Notes: generated by a model not told the origin, from the sequence alone. A DNA stretch of 64,000 bases from Aequoribacter sp049615385 (GCF_049615385.1 NZ_JBMZFL010000008.1), one strand, 5' to 3'. Shown: positions 16,987 to 25,849, numbered from the stretch's first letter. Made by a program: numbers and translations.

Positions 16987-19569
16987 TTATGGAACAAGCT
17001 TAGACTTAAGCTGACTTAACGCAACCAAGGCCTCAATGGGTGTCATTTGGTCTGGATTGAGTTGTTGCAGCGCTTCTTTCACCGCATCGCTCGCTTCATC
17101 AGCAAATAGCGCCGCTTGATAGACCGCTGGTGTGGACGCTTTAGCCTGCTTGCTACCTTGCTCTAACTCGGCCAACTTAGTTTTCGCTGCTTGGATGACG
17201 TTTGCAGGCAGACCTGCCAATTTAGCGACTTGCAAGCCAAAGCTTTGGCTTGCCGCACCCTCTCTGACGGTATGCATGAAGACGATACCATCATTATGCT
17301 CCTGCGCTCCTAAGTGCACATTGATCATGTTAGGGCAAAGGCTGGGTAGCTCGGTTAATTCGAAGTAGTGAGTTGAAAACAAGGTGAAGCAATGGATGTG
17401 ATCGGCGAGGCGTCGTGCGGTTGCCCATGCCAAGCTCAATCCATCAAACGTAGAGGTGCCTCGACCAATCTCATCCATTAATACCAAACTGTTTGATGTC
17501 GCGTTGTTCAGGATATTTGCGGTGTCGGTCATTTCGACCATAAAGGTTGAGCGCCCTCCCGCGAGATCATCGGATGACCCAATGCGTGTAAAGATGCGGT
17601 CGATCGTACTTAAATGCGCTGCCACAGCAGGCACATAGCTGCCCACGTGAGCCATTAAAGCAATCAAGGCAATTTGCCGCATATAGGTCGATTTACCGCC
17701 CATATTAGGGCCGGTGATCAGAAGCATCTCACGCTGATTGTTCAATAACAGATCGTTCGCAATAAAAGGCGATTCGGAGACCTGCTCGACGACGAGGTGG
17801 CGCCCCTGATTGACTTCAAAGATTCTCTCGTCGTCGAAGGTCGGTCGTGCTAATCGAAGCGCCTGCGCACGCTCTGCTAGGCAAGCCAGCAGATCAAGCA
17901 GCGCTAAGGCCTCGGCGCAGGAGCGCAAGGGCAAGAGCTCAGCATTTAGCGTAGTCAGTACTTCTTCATACAGTTCTTTTTCTAGCGCTAGCGCTCGACT
18001 CTTGGCAGACAAAGCCTTGTCTTCAAAAGCCTTGAGTTCAGGAGTGATAAAGCGCTCGACGTTCTTTAGTGTTTGCCGACGTTGATAGTCTACAGGCGCC
18101 TGTTCAGCTTGTGCCTTTGACATTTCGATGTAGTAACCATGAACGCGATTGTAAGCCACTTTTAATGTACTAATGCCGGTGCGTTCACGCTCTCGTGTTT
18201 CAAGCTCGAGCAGGTAGTCTCCGGCCTGAGTACTGAGCCCTCGAAGTTCATCGAGGTCTGGGTTAAATCCCGGCGCGATGACACCGCCTTCGCGTATCAC
18301 TACTGGCGGGTTGTCGATTATGGCGTGGTCGAGCAAGTCGCGCAGTGCCTGGAAGTCTCCTAAGTTGAGGCAAATGTCTGTCAGTACGCTGTCGTTTATA
18401 TGCTCAAGAATTTGCTGTAGGGGTGGTACGCAATGCAATGATTGCCTAAGTCGGGTTAAATCTCTGGGGCGAGCCGAACGCAGAGCAACGCGAGTCAAAA
18501 TGCGATCCATGTCGCCGACGCCAGCCAGAGCAAGGCGAAGATCGCCGTCTCTCATGTTGTCGATTATGGCGCTTAGGGCATCGAGTCTCCTCTCGATCGC
18601 GGGTCGCTTCGCCATGGGGCGCAGTAGCTCTCGACGCAGTAAACGGGCTCCCATTGGCGTTTTGCAGGTGTTTAATACGCTATATAAGGTGTTGTCTTCG
18701 CCACCCTGCAAGTTAATATCGATTTCTAGGTTGCGCCGCGTCGATGGGTCCATCAGCACGGCGTCGCTGTTTTGTTCGTGGCTTAAGCTGGTGAGATGCG
18801 TGAGCTCGTCTCGCTGTGTGTCTTTTACGTAGCGCAGGAGGGCGCCAGCGGCACATGCTGCTTGGGTCAGTTCGGAGCATCCAAACCCCGCGAGATCTTG
18901 CGTGCCAAAGTGCCGGTTGAGTTCTCGTTCAGCGGACTCAGGTTCAAAATCCCAAGGCGGGAGCTCGCGGACCGATTTACTGGTCACTAAGTCGCTGATG
19001 CCTGAGCTTTGGGCGTAAAGTACTTCTGCCGGCTGTAGTCGCGACAGCTCAGCGGCTAACAATTCTCGATCGGCGACCTCAAGTACCTTAAAAATGCCCG
19101 CGCTAAGTTCGATATACGCCACCCCGATCGAGTCTTTCCCTTGATGAATGGCTAGGATTAGGTTATCTCGCGACTGGTCTAGAAGTGCTTCATCACTCAG
19201 CGTGCCCGGGGTGATAATTCGCACCACCTCGCGTTTTACCGGCCCTTTGCTGGTGGCAGGGTCCCCCACTTGCTCGCAGATGGCGACCGATTCGCCTTTG
19301 CGAATGAGGCGAGCTAGGTAGCTCTCCGCAGCGTGATAGGGGACGCCGCACATGGGAATGTCTTCACCGCCCGATTTTCCCCGTGCTGTTAGTGTGATGT
19401 CGAGCAGCGATGCAGCTCTGACGGCGTCATCAAAAAATAACTCGTAGAAATCGCCCATCCGATAAAACAACAGGTGTTTTGGGTGTTCCGCTTTGATGCG
19501 CAAAAACTGCTGCATCATGGGAGTGTGTTGATCAATGGAAGCGGCTGCTGCTTGTGATGAGGCTGACAT
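16987..19569 (-). CDS. mutS: DNA mismatch repair protein MutS
   Basis: An 860-residue mismatch sensor that recruits MutL. The mismatch-reading motif FYRMGDFYELFFDDA lies near residue 40 (Phe-X-Glu of domain I reads FYEL). Core and clamp domains follow, then the ATPase with Walker A GPNMGGKSTYMRQ, the MDEIGRGTSTFDGLSLAWA signature and FSTHYFEL. The C-terminal dimer/tetramer tail ends LNPDQMTPIEALVALSQLK. It starts from an ATG at 19569. mutS followed by fdxA is a Pseudomonas-like arrangement. Confidence 0.98.
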   Translation of the reverse strand: MSASSQAAAASIDQHTPMMQQFLRIKAEHPKHLLFYRMGDFYELFFDDAVRAASLLDITLTARGKSGGEDIPMCGVPYHAAESYLARLIRKGESVAICEQVGDPATSKGPVKREVVRIITPGTLSDEALLDQSRDNLILAIHQGKDSIGVAYIELSAGIFKVLEVADRELLAAELSRLQPAEVLYAQSSGISDLVTSKSVRELPPWDFEPESAERELNRHFGTQDLAGFGCSELTQAACAAGALLRYVKDTQRDELTHLTSLSHEQNSDAVLMDPSTRRNLEIDINLQGGEDNTLYSVLNTCKTPMGARLLRRELLRPMAKRPAIERRLDALSAIIDNMRDGDLRLALAGVGDMDRILTRVALRSARPRDLTRLRQSLHCVPPLQQILEHINDSVLTDICLNLGDFQALRDLLDHAIIDNPPVVIREGGVIAPGFNPDLDELRGLSTQAGDYLLELETRERERTGISTLKVAYNRVHGYYIEMSKAQAEQAPVDYQRRQTLKNVERFITPELKAFEDKALSAKSRALALEKELYEEVLTTLNAELLPLRSCAEALALLDLLACLAERAQALRLARPTFDDERIFEVNQGRHLVVEQVSESPFIANDLLLNNQREMLLITGPNMGGKSTYMRQIALIALMAHVGSYVPAVAAHLSTIDRIFTRIGSSDDLAGGRSTFMVEMTDTANILNNATSNSLVLMDEIGRGTSTFDGLSLAWATARRLADHIHCFTLFSTHYFELTELPSLCPNMINVHLGAQEHNDGIVFMHTVREGAASQSFGLQVAKLAGLPANVIQAAKTKLAELEQGSKQAKASTPAVYQAALFADEASDAVKEALQQLNPDQMTPIEALVALSQLKSKLVP

Positions 19570-19644
19570 TAAAGGGCTTAATATGGCTGTGAAGAGAACC
19601 TGAAATTTAACAAAGCCGGCTGTGAATAGCTATGTCCACCGCAG

Positions 19645-19670
19645 AAAAAGAAACGGCGCCAAAGGCGCCG
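19645..19670 (-). terminator. Rho-independent terminator after the YeeE/YedE genes
   Basis: A perfect seven-pair stem CGGCGCC-AAA-GGCGCCG occupies 19654-19670. On the minus strand it is followed by TTTCTTTTT (complement of 19645-19653). It would stop transcription of the two permease genes before mutS. Confidence 0.85.
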
Positions 19671-19680
19671 CTCACTCAGT

Positions 19681-20208
19681 TTATTCGTATCGATCTTTGA
19701 GTACGAAGAAAGCCAGGAAAATCAGCAGGGCACTAAAAGGCGCTGCGATCCAAATACCCTGAACTCCGAGTACGCTTTCTAAAGAAATGGAGCCTAAATT
19801 TGCAGGGGCCAATACGGTTTCCTCTAGGACTGGATAGGCGAATGCAAACAGGAAAGCGCCCACTAATGCGCCCACTAATGTAAATATCGCATCTGTTTTA
19901 CCTTCAGAGCTGCCTACCACGCAGGTCCCGGGGCAGTAGCCTGACAAGGCCCAGCCAATCCCGAAAATTGCCCCACCAGCAACAACGCCCCATATGTATG
20001 CAGGTTTAATGCTTAAGTTTGCGAGGTTGCCCAAATCGAGCAGATAGATACCCAAAGTGCCTACCCCCATCGCAGTCATCATGAGTTTGATGATCCACAT
20101 GTCTTTTAAGAGTAGGGTGCCAAGGATGCGGCGGTAACTCGAGGCCCCGCCTAAGTAAAGAATGGCGCCAAAGGCACAGCCGATTAAAAATCCGATGACT
20201 AGTGTCAT
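19681..20208 (-). CDS. YeeE/YedE-family sulfur transport half-permease (C-terminal partner)
   Basis: A 175-residue membrane protein with four or five hydrophobic segments. The conserved cysteine motif GWALSGYCPGTCVVG lies near residue 86. This corresponds to one half of the YeeE/YedE (TsuA-type) transporters, in which membrane cysteines relay thiosulfate or another reduced sulfur species. It follows the other half by two bases on the same strand, so both halves are probably made together. Location beside the sox genes supports a role in sulfur compound movement; the transported species is inferred. Confidence 0.85.
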   Translation of the reverse strand: MTLVIGFLIGCAFGAILYLGGASSYRRILGTLLLKDMWIIKLMMTAMGVGTLGIYLLDLGNLANLSIKPAYIWGVVAGGAIFGIGWALSGYCPGTCVVGSSEGKTDAIFTLVGALVGAFLFAFAYPVLEETVLAPANLGSISLESVLGVQGIWIAAPFSALLIFLAFFVLKDRYE

Positions 20209-20210
20209 GA

Positions 20211-20744
20211 TTAGACTCCTCGTTTACGGTACAAAAATTTAGCAGTGGCGATTGCGACTGCGAAAGTCACAGCGCCGAATATGAATGAGCTGATGGCCAT
20301 TTGTGAAATGCCGCTGATCATGTGGCCGCTCGTGCACCCTCCCGCGAGTCGGGCACCGAAAAGTAATAAAATGCCGCCGCCAAAACTGGCGAGGTTGCGT
20401 TTCAATTTAGAAGGGCCAAACTGTTCTTTCCAGAGGCTGGGCATTGAGCCTTTATCCATCTCGGGCTGTTTGTTGGCGAAAAGGCGCGCAGTGATGCCGC
20501 CACCGACAAGCATGCCGAATACCAGCATCCAGCCGTAACCAACGCCCCAATCTTCCTTTTCACCATACTTATTGAGATAGACGTTGTTCTCAGCAAATTC
20601 GGGGTTAACCTTATGCGCGATTGCTGCATCGGAAACAACGAACTGTGTGGATACGCCCAACGGTTTTACGAGATAAGTTGCTACGATGAGCAGCAAACCG
20701 AGTGCAACACCTGCAGCTTTCCAAGAGATGATACCATCTTTCAT
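20211..20744 (-). CDS. YeeE/YedE-family sulfur transport half-permease (N-terminal partner)
   Basis: A 177-residue membrane protein with an N-terminal helix, a short polar periplasmic or cytoplasmic stretch (about residues 35-62) and three more hydrophobic segments. The hallmark ARLAGGCTSGHMISGIS near residue 130 contains the conserved membrane cysteine. With the following gene it makes a split YeeE/YedE (PmpAB-like) transporter. An AGGAAAGGAGC ribosome site precedes the ATG at 20744. It is read from its own short upstream region after the porin terminator. Confidence 0.87.
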   Translation of the reverse strand: MKDGIISWKAAGVALGLLLIVATYLVKPLGVSTQFVVSDAAIAHKVNPEFAENNVYLNKYGEKEDWGVGYGWMLVFGMLVGGGITARLFANKQPEMDKGSMPSLWKEQFGPSKLKRNLASFGGGILLLFGARLAGGCTSGHMISGISQMAISSFIFGAVTFAVAIATAKFLYRKRGV

Positions 20745-20749
20745 ACATG

Positions 20750-20792
20750 CTCCTTTCCTAACAATATTATGATGTTCTGATATTAAGCGCCT
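20750..20792 (-). promoter_or_regulatory. Possible control region of the YeeE/YedE pair
   Basis: Between the porin terminator and the first permease gene lies an A+T-rich stretch with an imperfect inverted repeat, AATAT...ATATT, at about 20763-20784. ArsR-family sulfur sensors often bind A+T-rich dyads. The link to the regulator at 22.3-22.6 kb is inference, and no clear -35/-10 pair was identified. Confidence 0.3.
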
Positions 20793-20815
20793 AAAAAAGG
20801 GGTGCTAAGCACCCC
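20793..20815 (-). terminator. Rho-independent terminator after the FadL-type porin gene
   Basis: Seven-pair stem GGGGTGC-TAA-GCACCCC at 20799-20815, followed on the minus strand by six U (complement of A20793-20798). It ends the broken porin gene and separates it from the YeeE/YedE pair. Confidence 0.85.
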
Positions 20816-20825
20816 GTTTATGTGT

Positions 20826-22199
20826 TTACCAAGTGTAGTAAAACTCAAGCTCAAACTGATGCATTTTCAGCTCGATTGTCTGAGTTGGGTCAAACATGGA
20901 TCCGCCTTTCACACTCTTTTCTGGCGCGTGCATCAAGCTGAAGCCCCATTCGCGATCGTTGCTTAACTTTTTGCCCATGCCGAACGAGATGTGCTGCTCA
21001 ATGACGCCGGGCGCCAGAATATTGAACAGAACCTCGGAAGGCTGGATTGGCTGGTCGCCCTTGGAGAAGCCCGCGCGGTAGGTGGTGTCGCCCGCGTTGT
21101 AGGTAAAACCTAGCTTGACGACGCTCATATCATCCCAGCCAAAACCCGCGCCGTTGTTGCCACCCAGACACGATTCTAGATCTTTCGGAACCGGGATTGC
21201 TGCGGTGGGGCAGGCGTAGATGTTTAGGCCGCTATTACCAACAGAGCCGATGTCACTGTAGCCAAAGCTCTCGCCATCAAGGTGTATGGTAAGCGCGGGT
21301 GTTGCCTGAAAGCTTACGCCAACGCGCGTACTTGACGGAATATCGAAAGCACCACCTTCTGCGAATAAGTCAGAGTAGTCGTCGAATTCCGACATGCCTA
21401 TCTCAGTTTGATGAGCAAACGCCAATGAGACCGAGTCGCTTACTTGCCAGTTGGCACCGAATTTGAATCCAATGCCGGTGGACATGTCGTGGCCGTTTCC
21501 GGTCAAGCTATTGGCCGGTGCACCGCCTTGTGCTGCGTTGGCGGCGAATGTCTTGGTATAGCCAGTGAAGGCTTCAAGCCCCTTCGCCTCAAAGGCTTGA
21601 ATTACCACAACGGGTGCTACGCCGATTGCAAAAGTATCAGACACCTTCTTCGCCCATGCGAGCTCTACAAATGCTTGCATTAAGTCGACGCCAGTATCAC
21701 CCATGCCGAAAGTGCCGGGCATGGTCATGACAGGAGCGGGACCTGGACCGTCTGGATCAAAGGCGGCTGCGCCACCCTACCAATCGCTGTTCATGCCTCC
21801 GCGTCCGTAAAAGCTAAATGCTAGGGCGCTGTCATCGCCCCACATCCATTTCTTGGAGATGGCGGGCAGAGGAAAGTATTCGCTGCCTGAATCGAGCTCG
21901 CCCTGAGTCATGATGCTAAAGGCACCGCCATTTCCCTGTGCCATGCTTGCAGACGCAGTGTAGCTGCGTCTAGGCGAGAAAATGCTCAAGCTTGCGTTGG
22001 TCTGATCGTCTACCAAAATGGCCGAGGCCGGATTGTTCGCTGCGTCAATCGCCTGCGAAGGTGATGCTAAGCCGGCTCCAGCTTGTGCTTTATTGTGGCT
22101 ACCAACGCCGTGAGTGAAGTAGCCATTGGTCGCAAAGGCCATTGGAGTGGCAAATGCGAGTGCCATGGCGCTCATGCGGAATGCGAGGTTCGTCTTCAT
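20826..22199 (-). pseudogene. FadL/OmpP1-type outer-membrane porin interrupted by one in-frame TAG
   Basis: A single reading frame of 458 codons codes for a FadL-family barrel. The signal peptide is followed by NGYFTHGVGSHNKAQAGAGL, the family start, and later parts include GGMNSDW, GVDLMQAFVELAWAKKV and the C-terminal ELEFYYTW ending in an aromatic residue. Codon 141 (21777-21779) is TAG; both flanking parts stay in frame and fit the family. FadL proteins move hydrophobic compounds across the outer membrane. An ATG at 21728 could restart translation, but without a signal peptide. It may be a recent pseudogene, a sequencing error or a read-through gene. It lies inside the sulfur island. Confidence 0.82.
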
Positions 22200-22231
22200 A
22201 GGGTATCCCTTATTTCTGTTTTATCGTTATT

Positions 22232-22246
22232 GGTAACTAAGTTACC
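22232..22246. promoter_or_regulatory. Perfect palindrome upstream of the porin, possible ArsR operator
   Basis: GGTAACTAAGTTACC is a perfect seven-base inverted repeat around one central base, 33 bases before the porin ATG. A possible -35 TTTGCA lies upstream on the minus strand, and a weak -10 TAACTT overlaps the palindrome. It resembles the GTAAGT/ACTTAC dyad upstream of soxC in its GTAA...TTAC arms, though the arm spacing differs. Confidence 0.45.
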
Positions 22247-22295
22247 TTCAAACTTTCTAATATGCAAATACTGTGATTTGTTTTCTTTTTGACGA

Positions 22296-22628
22296 TTACT
22301 GATCGGATGCAGCGCACGCACTGTCCTCGTCGTCAGTCGCGCAGTAGAGCTCGTAGAGTACGGTCACAATCTGCGCGACCTTATCTCCGGATAGGCGATA
22401 GTAGATGGTTTGCGCCTCCCGTCGACTTTCTACAACGCCCTCGTGGCGCATGCGCGCGAGATGCTGAGACAAGGGAGATTGCTTAATGTTAAGCATACGG
22501 GAAAGCTCACCCACCGATGCTTCACCGTTTTTGAGTTGGCACAAAACCATAAGGCGGTCAGGGTGCCCAAGTAGCTTGAGCATATCGGTCGCATTCTTCG
22601 CCGATGCTTGCATTTTGTCTAGTTCCAC
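22296..22628 (-). CDS. ArsR-family repressor of the SqrR/BigR/YgaV persulfide-sensor type
   Basis: A 110-residue winged-helix regulator. The DNA-recognition helix lies near SVGELSRMLNIKQSPLSQHL (about residues 38-57). Cys30 (LMVLCQL) and Cys96 (YELYCAT) are 66 residues apart, exactly the spacing of the dithiol pair in SqrR (Cys41/107) and BigR (Cys42/108). Those cysteines form a tetrasulfide bridge with persulfides and release DNA. The metal-binding motif ELCVCDL of classical ArsR is absent. It is divergent from soxC and placed to control the sox genes and perhaps the porin. Sensor identity is inferred from cysteine placement. Confidence 0.87.
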   Translation of the reverse strand: MELDKMQASAKNATDMLKLLGHPDRLMVLCQLKNGEASVGELSRMLNIKQSPLSQHLARMRHEGVVESRREAQTIYYRLSGDKVAQIVTVLYELYCATDDEDSACAASDQ

Positions 22629-22650
22629 TGTTAGGTTTTCCTCAGGGTGG

Positions 22651-22695
22651 TTGCGTTAGTTAAGAATTTTATAATATGCTGTAAGTCCAACTTAC
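22651..22695 (+). promoter_or_regulatory. soxC promoter region with inverted-repeat operator candidate
   Basis: The 98-base divergent region holds TTGCGT (22651-22656) and TATGCT (22675-22680) 18 bases apart; a consensus TATAAT also lies at 22670-22675. Immediately after comes the inverted repeat GTAAGT-CCA-ACTTAC (22681-22695), positioned near the expected transcription start. A repressor bound there would block soxC and could also affect its own gene. Confidence 0.5.
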
Positions 22696-22726
22696 GTGTC
22701 GCTCATAAAATAATCAAGGTTAGCGC

Positions 22727-24043
22727 ATGAATAAACAAGCAGAACTCGATAGTTTACTACAACAAGTCGCAGTTTCGGGCGAAAATTTAACGGGTACCGA
22801 TCGCCGCGACTTTTTACGCAAAGGGCTAACCTTTTTAGGTGCAGCGTCGGCAACCGCTGCCGCCGCGCATATGCCTGCGGTCAAAGCGGCTTTGCCGCCC
22901 GAAGAGCCAGCCTACGGTAAGACGCTGGGTAAGCCAGTGTTGTTTGCACCTTACGGCACGCCCTCTAAATATGAATCGCATGTTCAGCGAAGAACAGTGG
23001 AATGGCTTACACCTGATCGAATCTCTTCGATTAGTTTTACACCCTTAGCAGATCTAAAAGGCATCATTACCCCCAGCGGTGTTATGTTCGAGCGCTATCA
23101 CGCCGGTCTACCCGACGTTAAGCCGCAAGAACATCATTTAATGATTCACGGCATGGTTGAACGCCCAATCATTTTATCGATGGATGATTTAATGCGTTTC
23201 CCTTCTGTCAGCAAAATTCACTTTGTTGAGTGTCCCGCCAACGGCGGTATGGAGTGGCGCGGTGCCCAAATGAACCGTCTGCAGTTCTCGCACGGCATGA
23301 TCGGCTGTGCCGAATGGACTGGCGTTTTGCTGTCTACGCTCTTAGAAGAGGTTGGGGTTAAACCAGAAGGTAAATGGATTTTGGCAGAGGGTGCCGACGG
23401 CTCGCACATGAGTCGCAGTATCCCGCTCGAAAAAGCTTTAGATGATACCTTAGTTGTATATGCCCAAAACGGCGAGATGCTGCGGCCCGAGCAGGGTTAC
23501 CCTGTGCGGCTGGTGAATCCAGGCTGGGAAGGCAATACCAGTATCAAATGGTTGCGTCGTTTAGAGATAGGCGACCAGCCTTGGTACCACCGCGAAGAAA
23601 CTTCGAAATATACCGATTTGATGCCCGACGGTCGCTCACGCGAATTTACATTTGTACAAGAGTGTAACTCGGTCGTAACGAATCCGTGTCCAGAGAAGCC
23701 CATGATGAAGCCTGGCAAAGTTTGGGTTGAGGGATTGGCTTGGTCTGGACGAGGCAAAATCAAGCATGTAGACGTGTCCTTTGATGGCGGTGTGACCTGG
23801 CGTGAAGCCAAATTCACCAGCGAGGTATTCCCCCGTGCACTGACCCGCTTCGGTTTAGAATGGGACTGGCAAGGCCAGCCTGCAATGATTCAGAGTCGAG
23901 CGATAGATGACACCGGGTTTGTGCAGCCTACCTACGGTCAGCTACGTGCCGCTAGGGGTGAGAACTCGATTTATCACAAAAATGCCATTCACACATGGAA
24001 AGTTAACGCAGATGGGAGTGTCGTCAATGTTCAAATCTCCTAA
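22727..24043 (+). CDS. soxC: Sulfur dehydrogenase molybdenum subunit SoxC
   Basis: Periplasmic molybdoenzyme of the sulfite-oxidase family, 438 residues. With SoxD it oxidises the protein-bound sulfane sulfur on SoxY. A twin-arginine signal (TDRRDFLRKGLTFLGAA, about residues 24-40) exports the folded cofactor protein. Cys169 in HFVECPANGGMEWRG is the expected molybdenum ligand. The C-terminal Mo-co dimerisation domain spans about 300-430. It is the first gene of the sox operon and overlaps soxD by 17 bases. Its presence predicts complete thiosulfate oxidation without obligate sulfur globules. Confidence 0.96.
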   Translation: MNKQAELDSLLQQVAVSGENLTGTDRRDFLRKGLTFLGAASATAAAAHMPAVKAALPPEEPAYGKTLGKPVLFAPYGTPSKYESHVQRRTVEWLTPDRISSISFTPLADLKGIITPSGVMFERYHAGLPDVKPQEHHLMIHGMVERPIILSMDDLMRFPSVSKIHFVECPANGGMEWRGAQMNRLQFSHGMIGCAEWTGVLLSTLLEEVGVKPEGKWILAEGADGSHMSRSIPLEKALDDTLVVYAQNGEMLRPEQGYPVRLVNPGWEGNTSIKWLRRLEIGDQPWYHREETSKYTDLMPDGRSREFTFVQECNSVVTNPCPEKPMMKPGKVWVEGLAWSGRGKIKHVDVSFDGGVTWREAKFTSEVFPRALTRFGLEWDWQGQPAMIQSRAIDDTGFVQPTYGQLRAARGENSIYHKNAIHTWKVNADGSVVNVQIS

Positions 24044-24995
24044 TCAAGTAAAAACGAGCTTATTATCAAGTGGGTTGCTGGCGGTCGCCATGACGCTCGG
24101 AGCAGGTGCTGCCCAGGCCGAAAAGGACTCGGGCTACTACGGTTATGGTCAAGTCGCGACCCCTGAGCAAATAGCGGGTTGGGATATTGATGTGCGCCCG
24201 GACGGATTGGGATTGCCAGAGGGTCGCGGTACAGCGGAAGAGGGCGAGTGGATCTACGAAGAAAAATGCGCCTCTTGCCATGGTAGTTTTGGTGAGGGTG
24301 TTGACGGTTATCCCTCGCTCGCAGGTGGTGAAGGCACTTTGAGCGGTGATGGGCGTCCGCATAAAACGATCGGCTCGTACTGGAATTACACGAGCACGGT
24401 ATTCGACTATATCAACCGAGCCATGCCCTATACGGCGCCCAGATCTTTAGCGCCCGATGAGGTCTATTCTCTAACGGCCTACTTGTTGTTTATGAATTAC
24501 ATCATTGACGACGAGACCTTCGAGCTTAATCAAGACACTTTGGCTACCGTGCGCTTGCCGAATGAGCCCAATTTTATTCCTGACGAACGTCCCGATACGG
24601 CGAACACACGCTGTATGTCGGATTGCCGAGATCCTGCCGCTATCGAAATCAAGTCGCAGGCATCGCCCTCTTTGGCAGAGGAGCTGGCGGCTGTGCAGGG
24701 AGATGCCACTGAGGCAGCTACTGAATCTCAGTCTGCAGTAGCGACTGTCGGTAAGAGTGTGTACGATCAAAGCTGCATGCTTTGTCACGGCTCGGGATTA
24801 GCGGGCGCCCCCAAAGTGGGTGACGTCGAAGGGTGGCGTGGGCGAATAGCGGCGGGTAGTGCCACCCTGTACAAGCATGCCATAGAAGGTTACCAAGGCG
24901 AGGCCGGAGTCATGCCAGCTAAAGGTGGTTTCATGAACCTGACTGACGACGACGTCAAAGCGGCCGTAGACTATATGGTACAGGAGAGCCTGTAA
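24027..24995 (+). CDS. soxD: Diheme cytochrome c subunit of sulfur dehydrogenase SoxD
   Basis: Electron acceptor of SoxC, 322 residues. A Sec signal (about 1-31, ending GAAQA) precedes two cytochrome c domains with heme motifs CASCH (81-85) and CMLCH (250-254), joined by an Ala/Ser/Glu-rich linker. The ATG at 24027 has GGGAG (24014-24018) upstream and gives a clean signal peptide; a longer reading from 23907 would lack one. The start overlaps soxC and the stop shares an A with the soxX ATG. Confidence 0.94.
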   Translation: MFKSPNQVKTSLLSSGLLAVAMTLGAGAAQAEKDSGYYGYGQVATPEQIAGWDIDVRPDGLGLPEGRGTAEEGEWIYEEKCASCHGSFGEGVDGYPSLAGGEGTLSGDGRPHKTIGSYWNYTSTVFDYINRAMPYTAPRSLAPDEVYSLTAYLLFMNYIIDDETFELNQDTLATVRLPNEPNFIPDERPDTANTRCMSDCRDPAAIEIKSQASPSLAEELAAVQGDATEAATESQSAVATVGKSVYDQSCMLCHGSGLAGAPKVGDVEGWRGRIAAGSATLYKHAIEGYQGEAGVMPAKGGFMNLTDDDVKAAVDYMVQESL

Positions 24996-25348
24996 TGCCA
25001 AAGCTAAAATTAATGGTTACTGCGGCACTATTGCTTGGATGCGCAAACTTGAGTGCATCTGATTTGTCGCTAGAAGAACGCATCGCTAAAGGCTACGGCT
25101 TGGCCGCTGATCGTAACGCTGGTAACTGCTTTTCCTGCCATATGGCTGAGGGAGCAGAGCAACCGGGTAATAGTGGACCTGCTTTGATTATGATGCAGTT
25201 ACGCTACCCTGATCGGGAACAGCTCAAAGCGCAGATTGCCGATCCCAGAGTTCGAAACCCCAATACCAACATGCCGCCCTATGGCGCTCATCATATTTTG
25301 ACAGATCAGGAACTGGAGTGGATGGTCGACTACGTCCATTCTTTATAA
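24995..25348 (+). CDS. soxX: Cytochrome c SoxX
   Basis: Monoheme subunit of SoxAX, which joins thiosulfate oxidatively to the SoxY cysteine. The 117 residues include an export signal, the heme motif CFSCH (45-49) and the likely axial Met93 in NTNMPPYG, the latter typical of SoxX. The signal ends LLLGC, which looks like a marginal lipobox, so an alternative lipid-anchored form is possible. Its ATG shares a base with the soxD stop. Confidence 0.92.
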   Translation: MPKLKLMVTAALLLGCANLSASDLSLEERIAKGYGLAADRNAGNCFSCHMAEGAEQPGNSGPALIMMQLRYPDREQLKAQIADPRVRNPNTNMPPYGAHHILTDQELEWMVDYVHSL

Positions 25349-25365
25349 CAGCAACGGAGAAAAGT

Positions 25366-25830
25366 ATGTCTAAGTTATTTTCAAGACGTCGTATTGTGCA
25401 GGGCTTAATGGCCGCAGCCGCGTTAGTCGCCATGCCATTGACCGCATTCGCTAGAAATTCTGAGGCCTTTGGCCTAGGTGATTTTGCCAAAGCACGCAGC
25501 ACGATGTTTGGCGGTCAAGACATCGCCGACGGTTCGGATGGCATTACCCTGGAATTGCCCGACATCGCCGAGAGCCCAGCAAAAACAAACGTTAAAGTTA
25601 AAGTTGATGAGGCGAAATTAGGCGCCCTTAAAAGCATTACCTTTATGGCCGAAGTGAATCCAACGCCGATTTCAGCGAAATTCTATTTTAGTCCCCGAGT
25701 AGAGCCAGAATTAGAAACGTTTATCAAGCTGGCCGGGACAACCATGGTGCATGCCATTGTCGAGACCGATAAGGGGCTTTATTCCGCCAGCAAAGAAGTG
25801 AAGGCAACGCTTGGCGGTTGCGGCGGCTAA
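25366..25830 (+). CDS. soxY: Sulfur carrier protein SoxY
   Basis: A 154-residue periplasmic carrier. The C-terminal swinging arm ends GGCGG with Cys152, to which thiosulfate and pathway intermediates are covalently attached. An arginine-rich signal (SRRRIVQGLMAAAALVAMPL) suggests Tat export, as for other SoxYZ. The ATG at 25366 follows ACGGAGA; a longer frame starts inside soxX and is not credible. soxZ follows 19 bases later. Confidence 0.96.
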   Translation: MSKLFSRRRIVQGLMAAAALVAMPLTAFARNSEAFGLGDFAKARSTMFGGQDIADGSDGITLELPDIAESPAKTNVKVKVDEAKLGALKSITFMAEVNPTPISAKFYFSPRVEPELETFIKLAGTTMVHAIVETDKGLYSASKEVKATLGGCGG

Positions 25831-25849
25831 ACAGGATTAGGAGAGAAAT

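Noticed and set aside
18278..18832. 184-codon plus-strand open frame opposite mutS
   Set aside because: Serine/arginine-rich translation typical of an antisense frame; mutS is intact on the other strand.
20826..22199. Two separate porin genes, or TAG decoded as pyrrolysine
   Set aside because: Both parts share one frame and one family fold, the downstream piece has no signal peptide, and no pylTSBCD genes are visible in the window.
23907..24026. Upstream extension of soxD from 23907
   Set aside because: It would bury the Sec signal peptide and overlap the conserved end of soxC; the ATG at 24027 has a good ribosome site.
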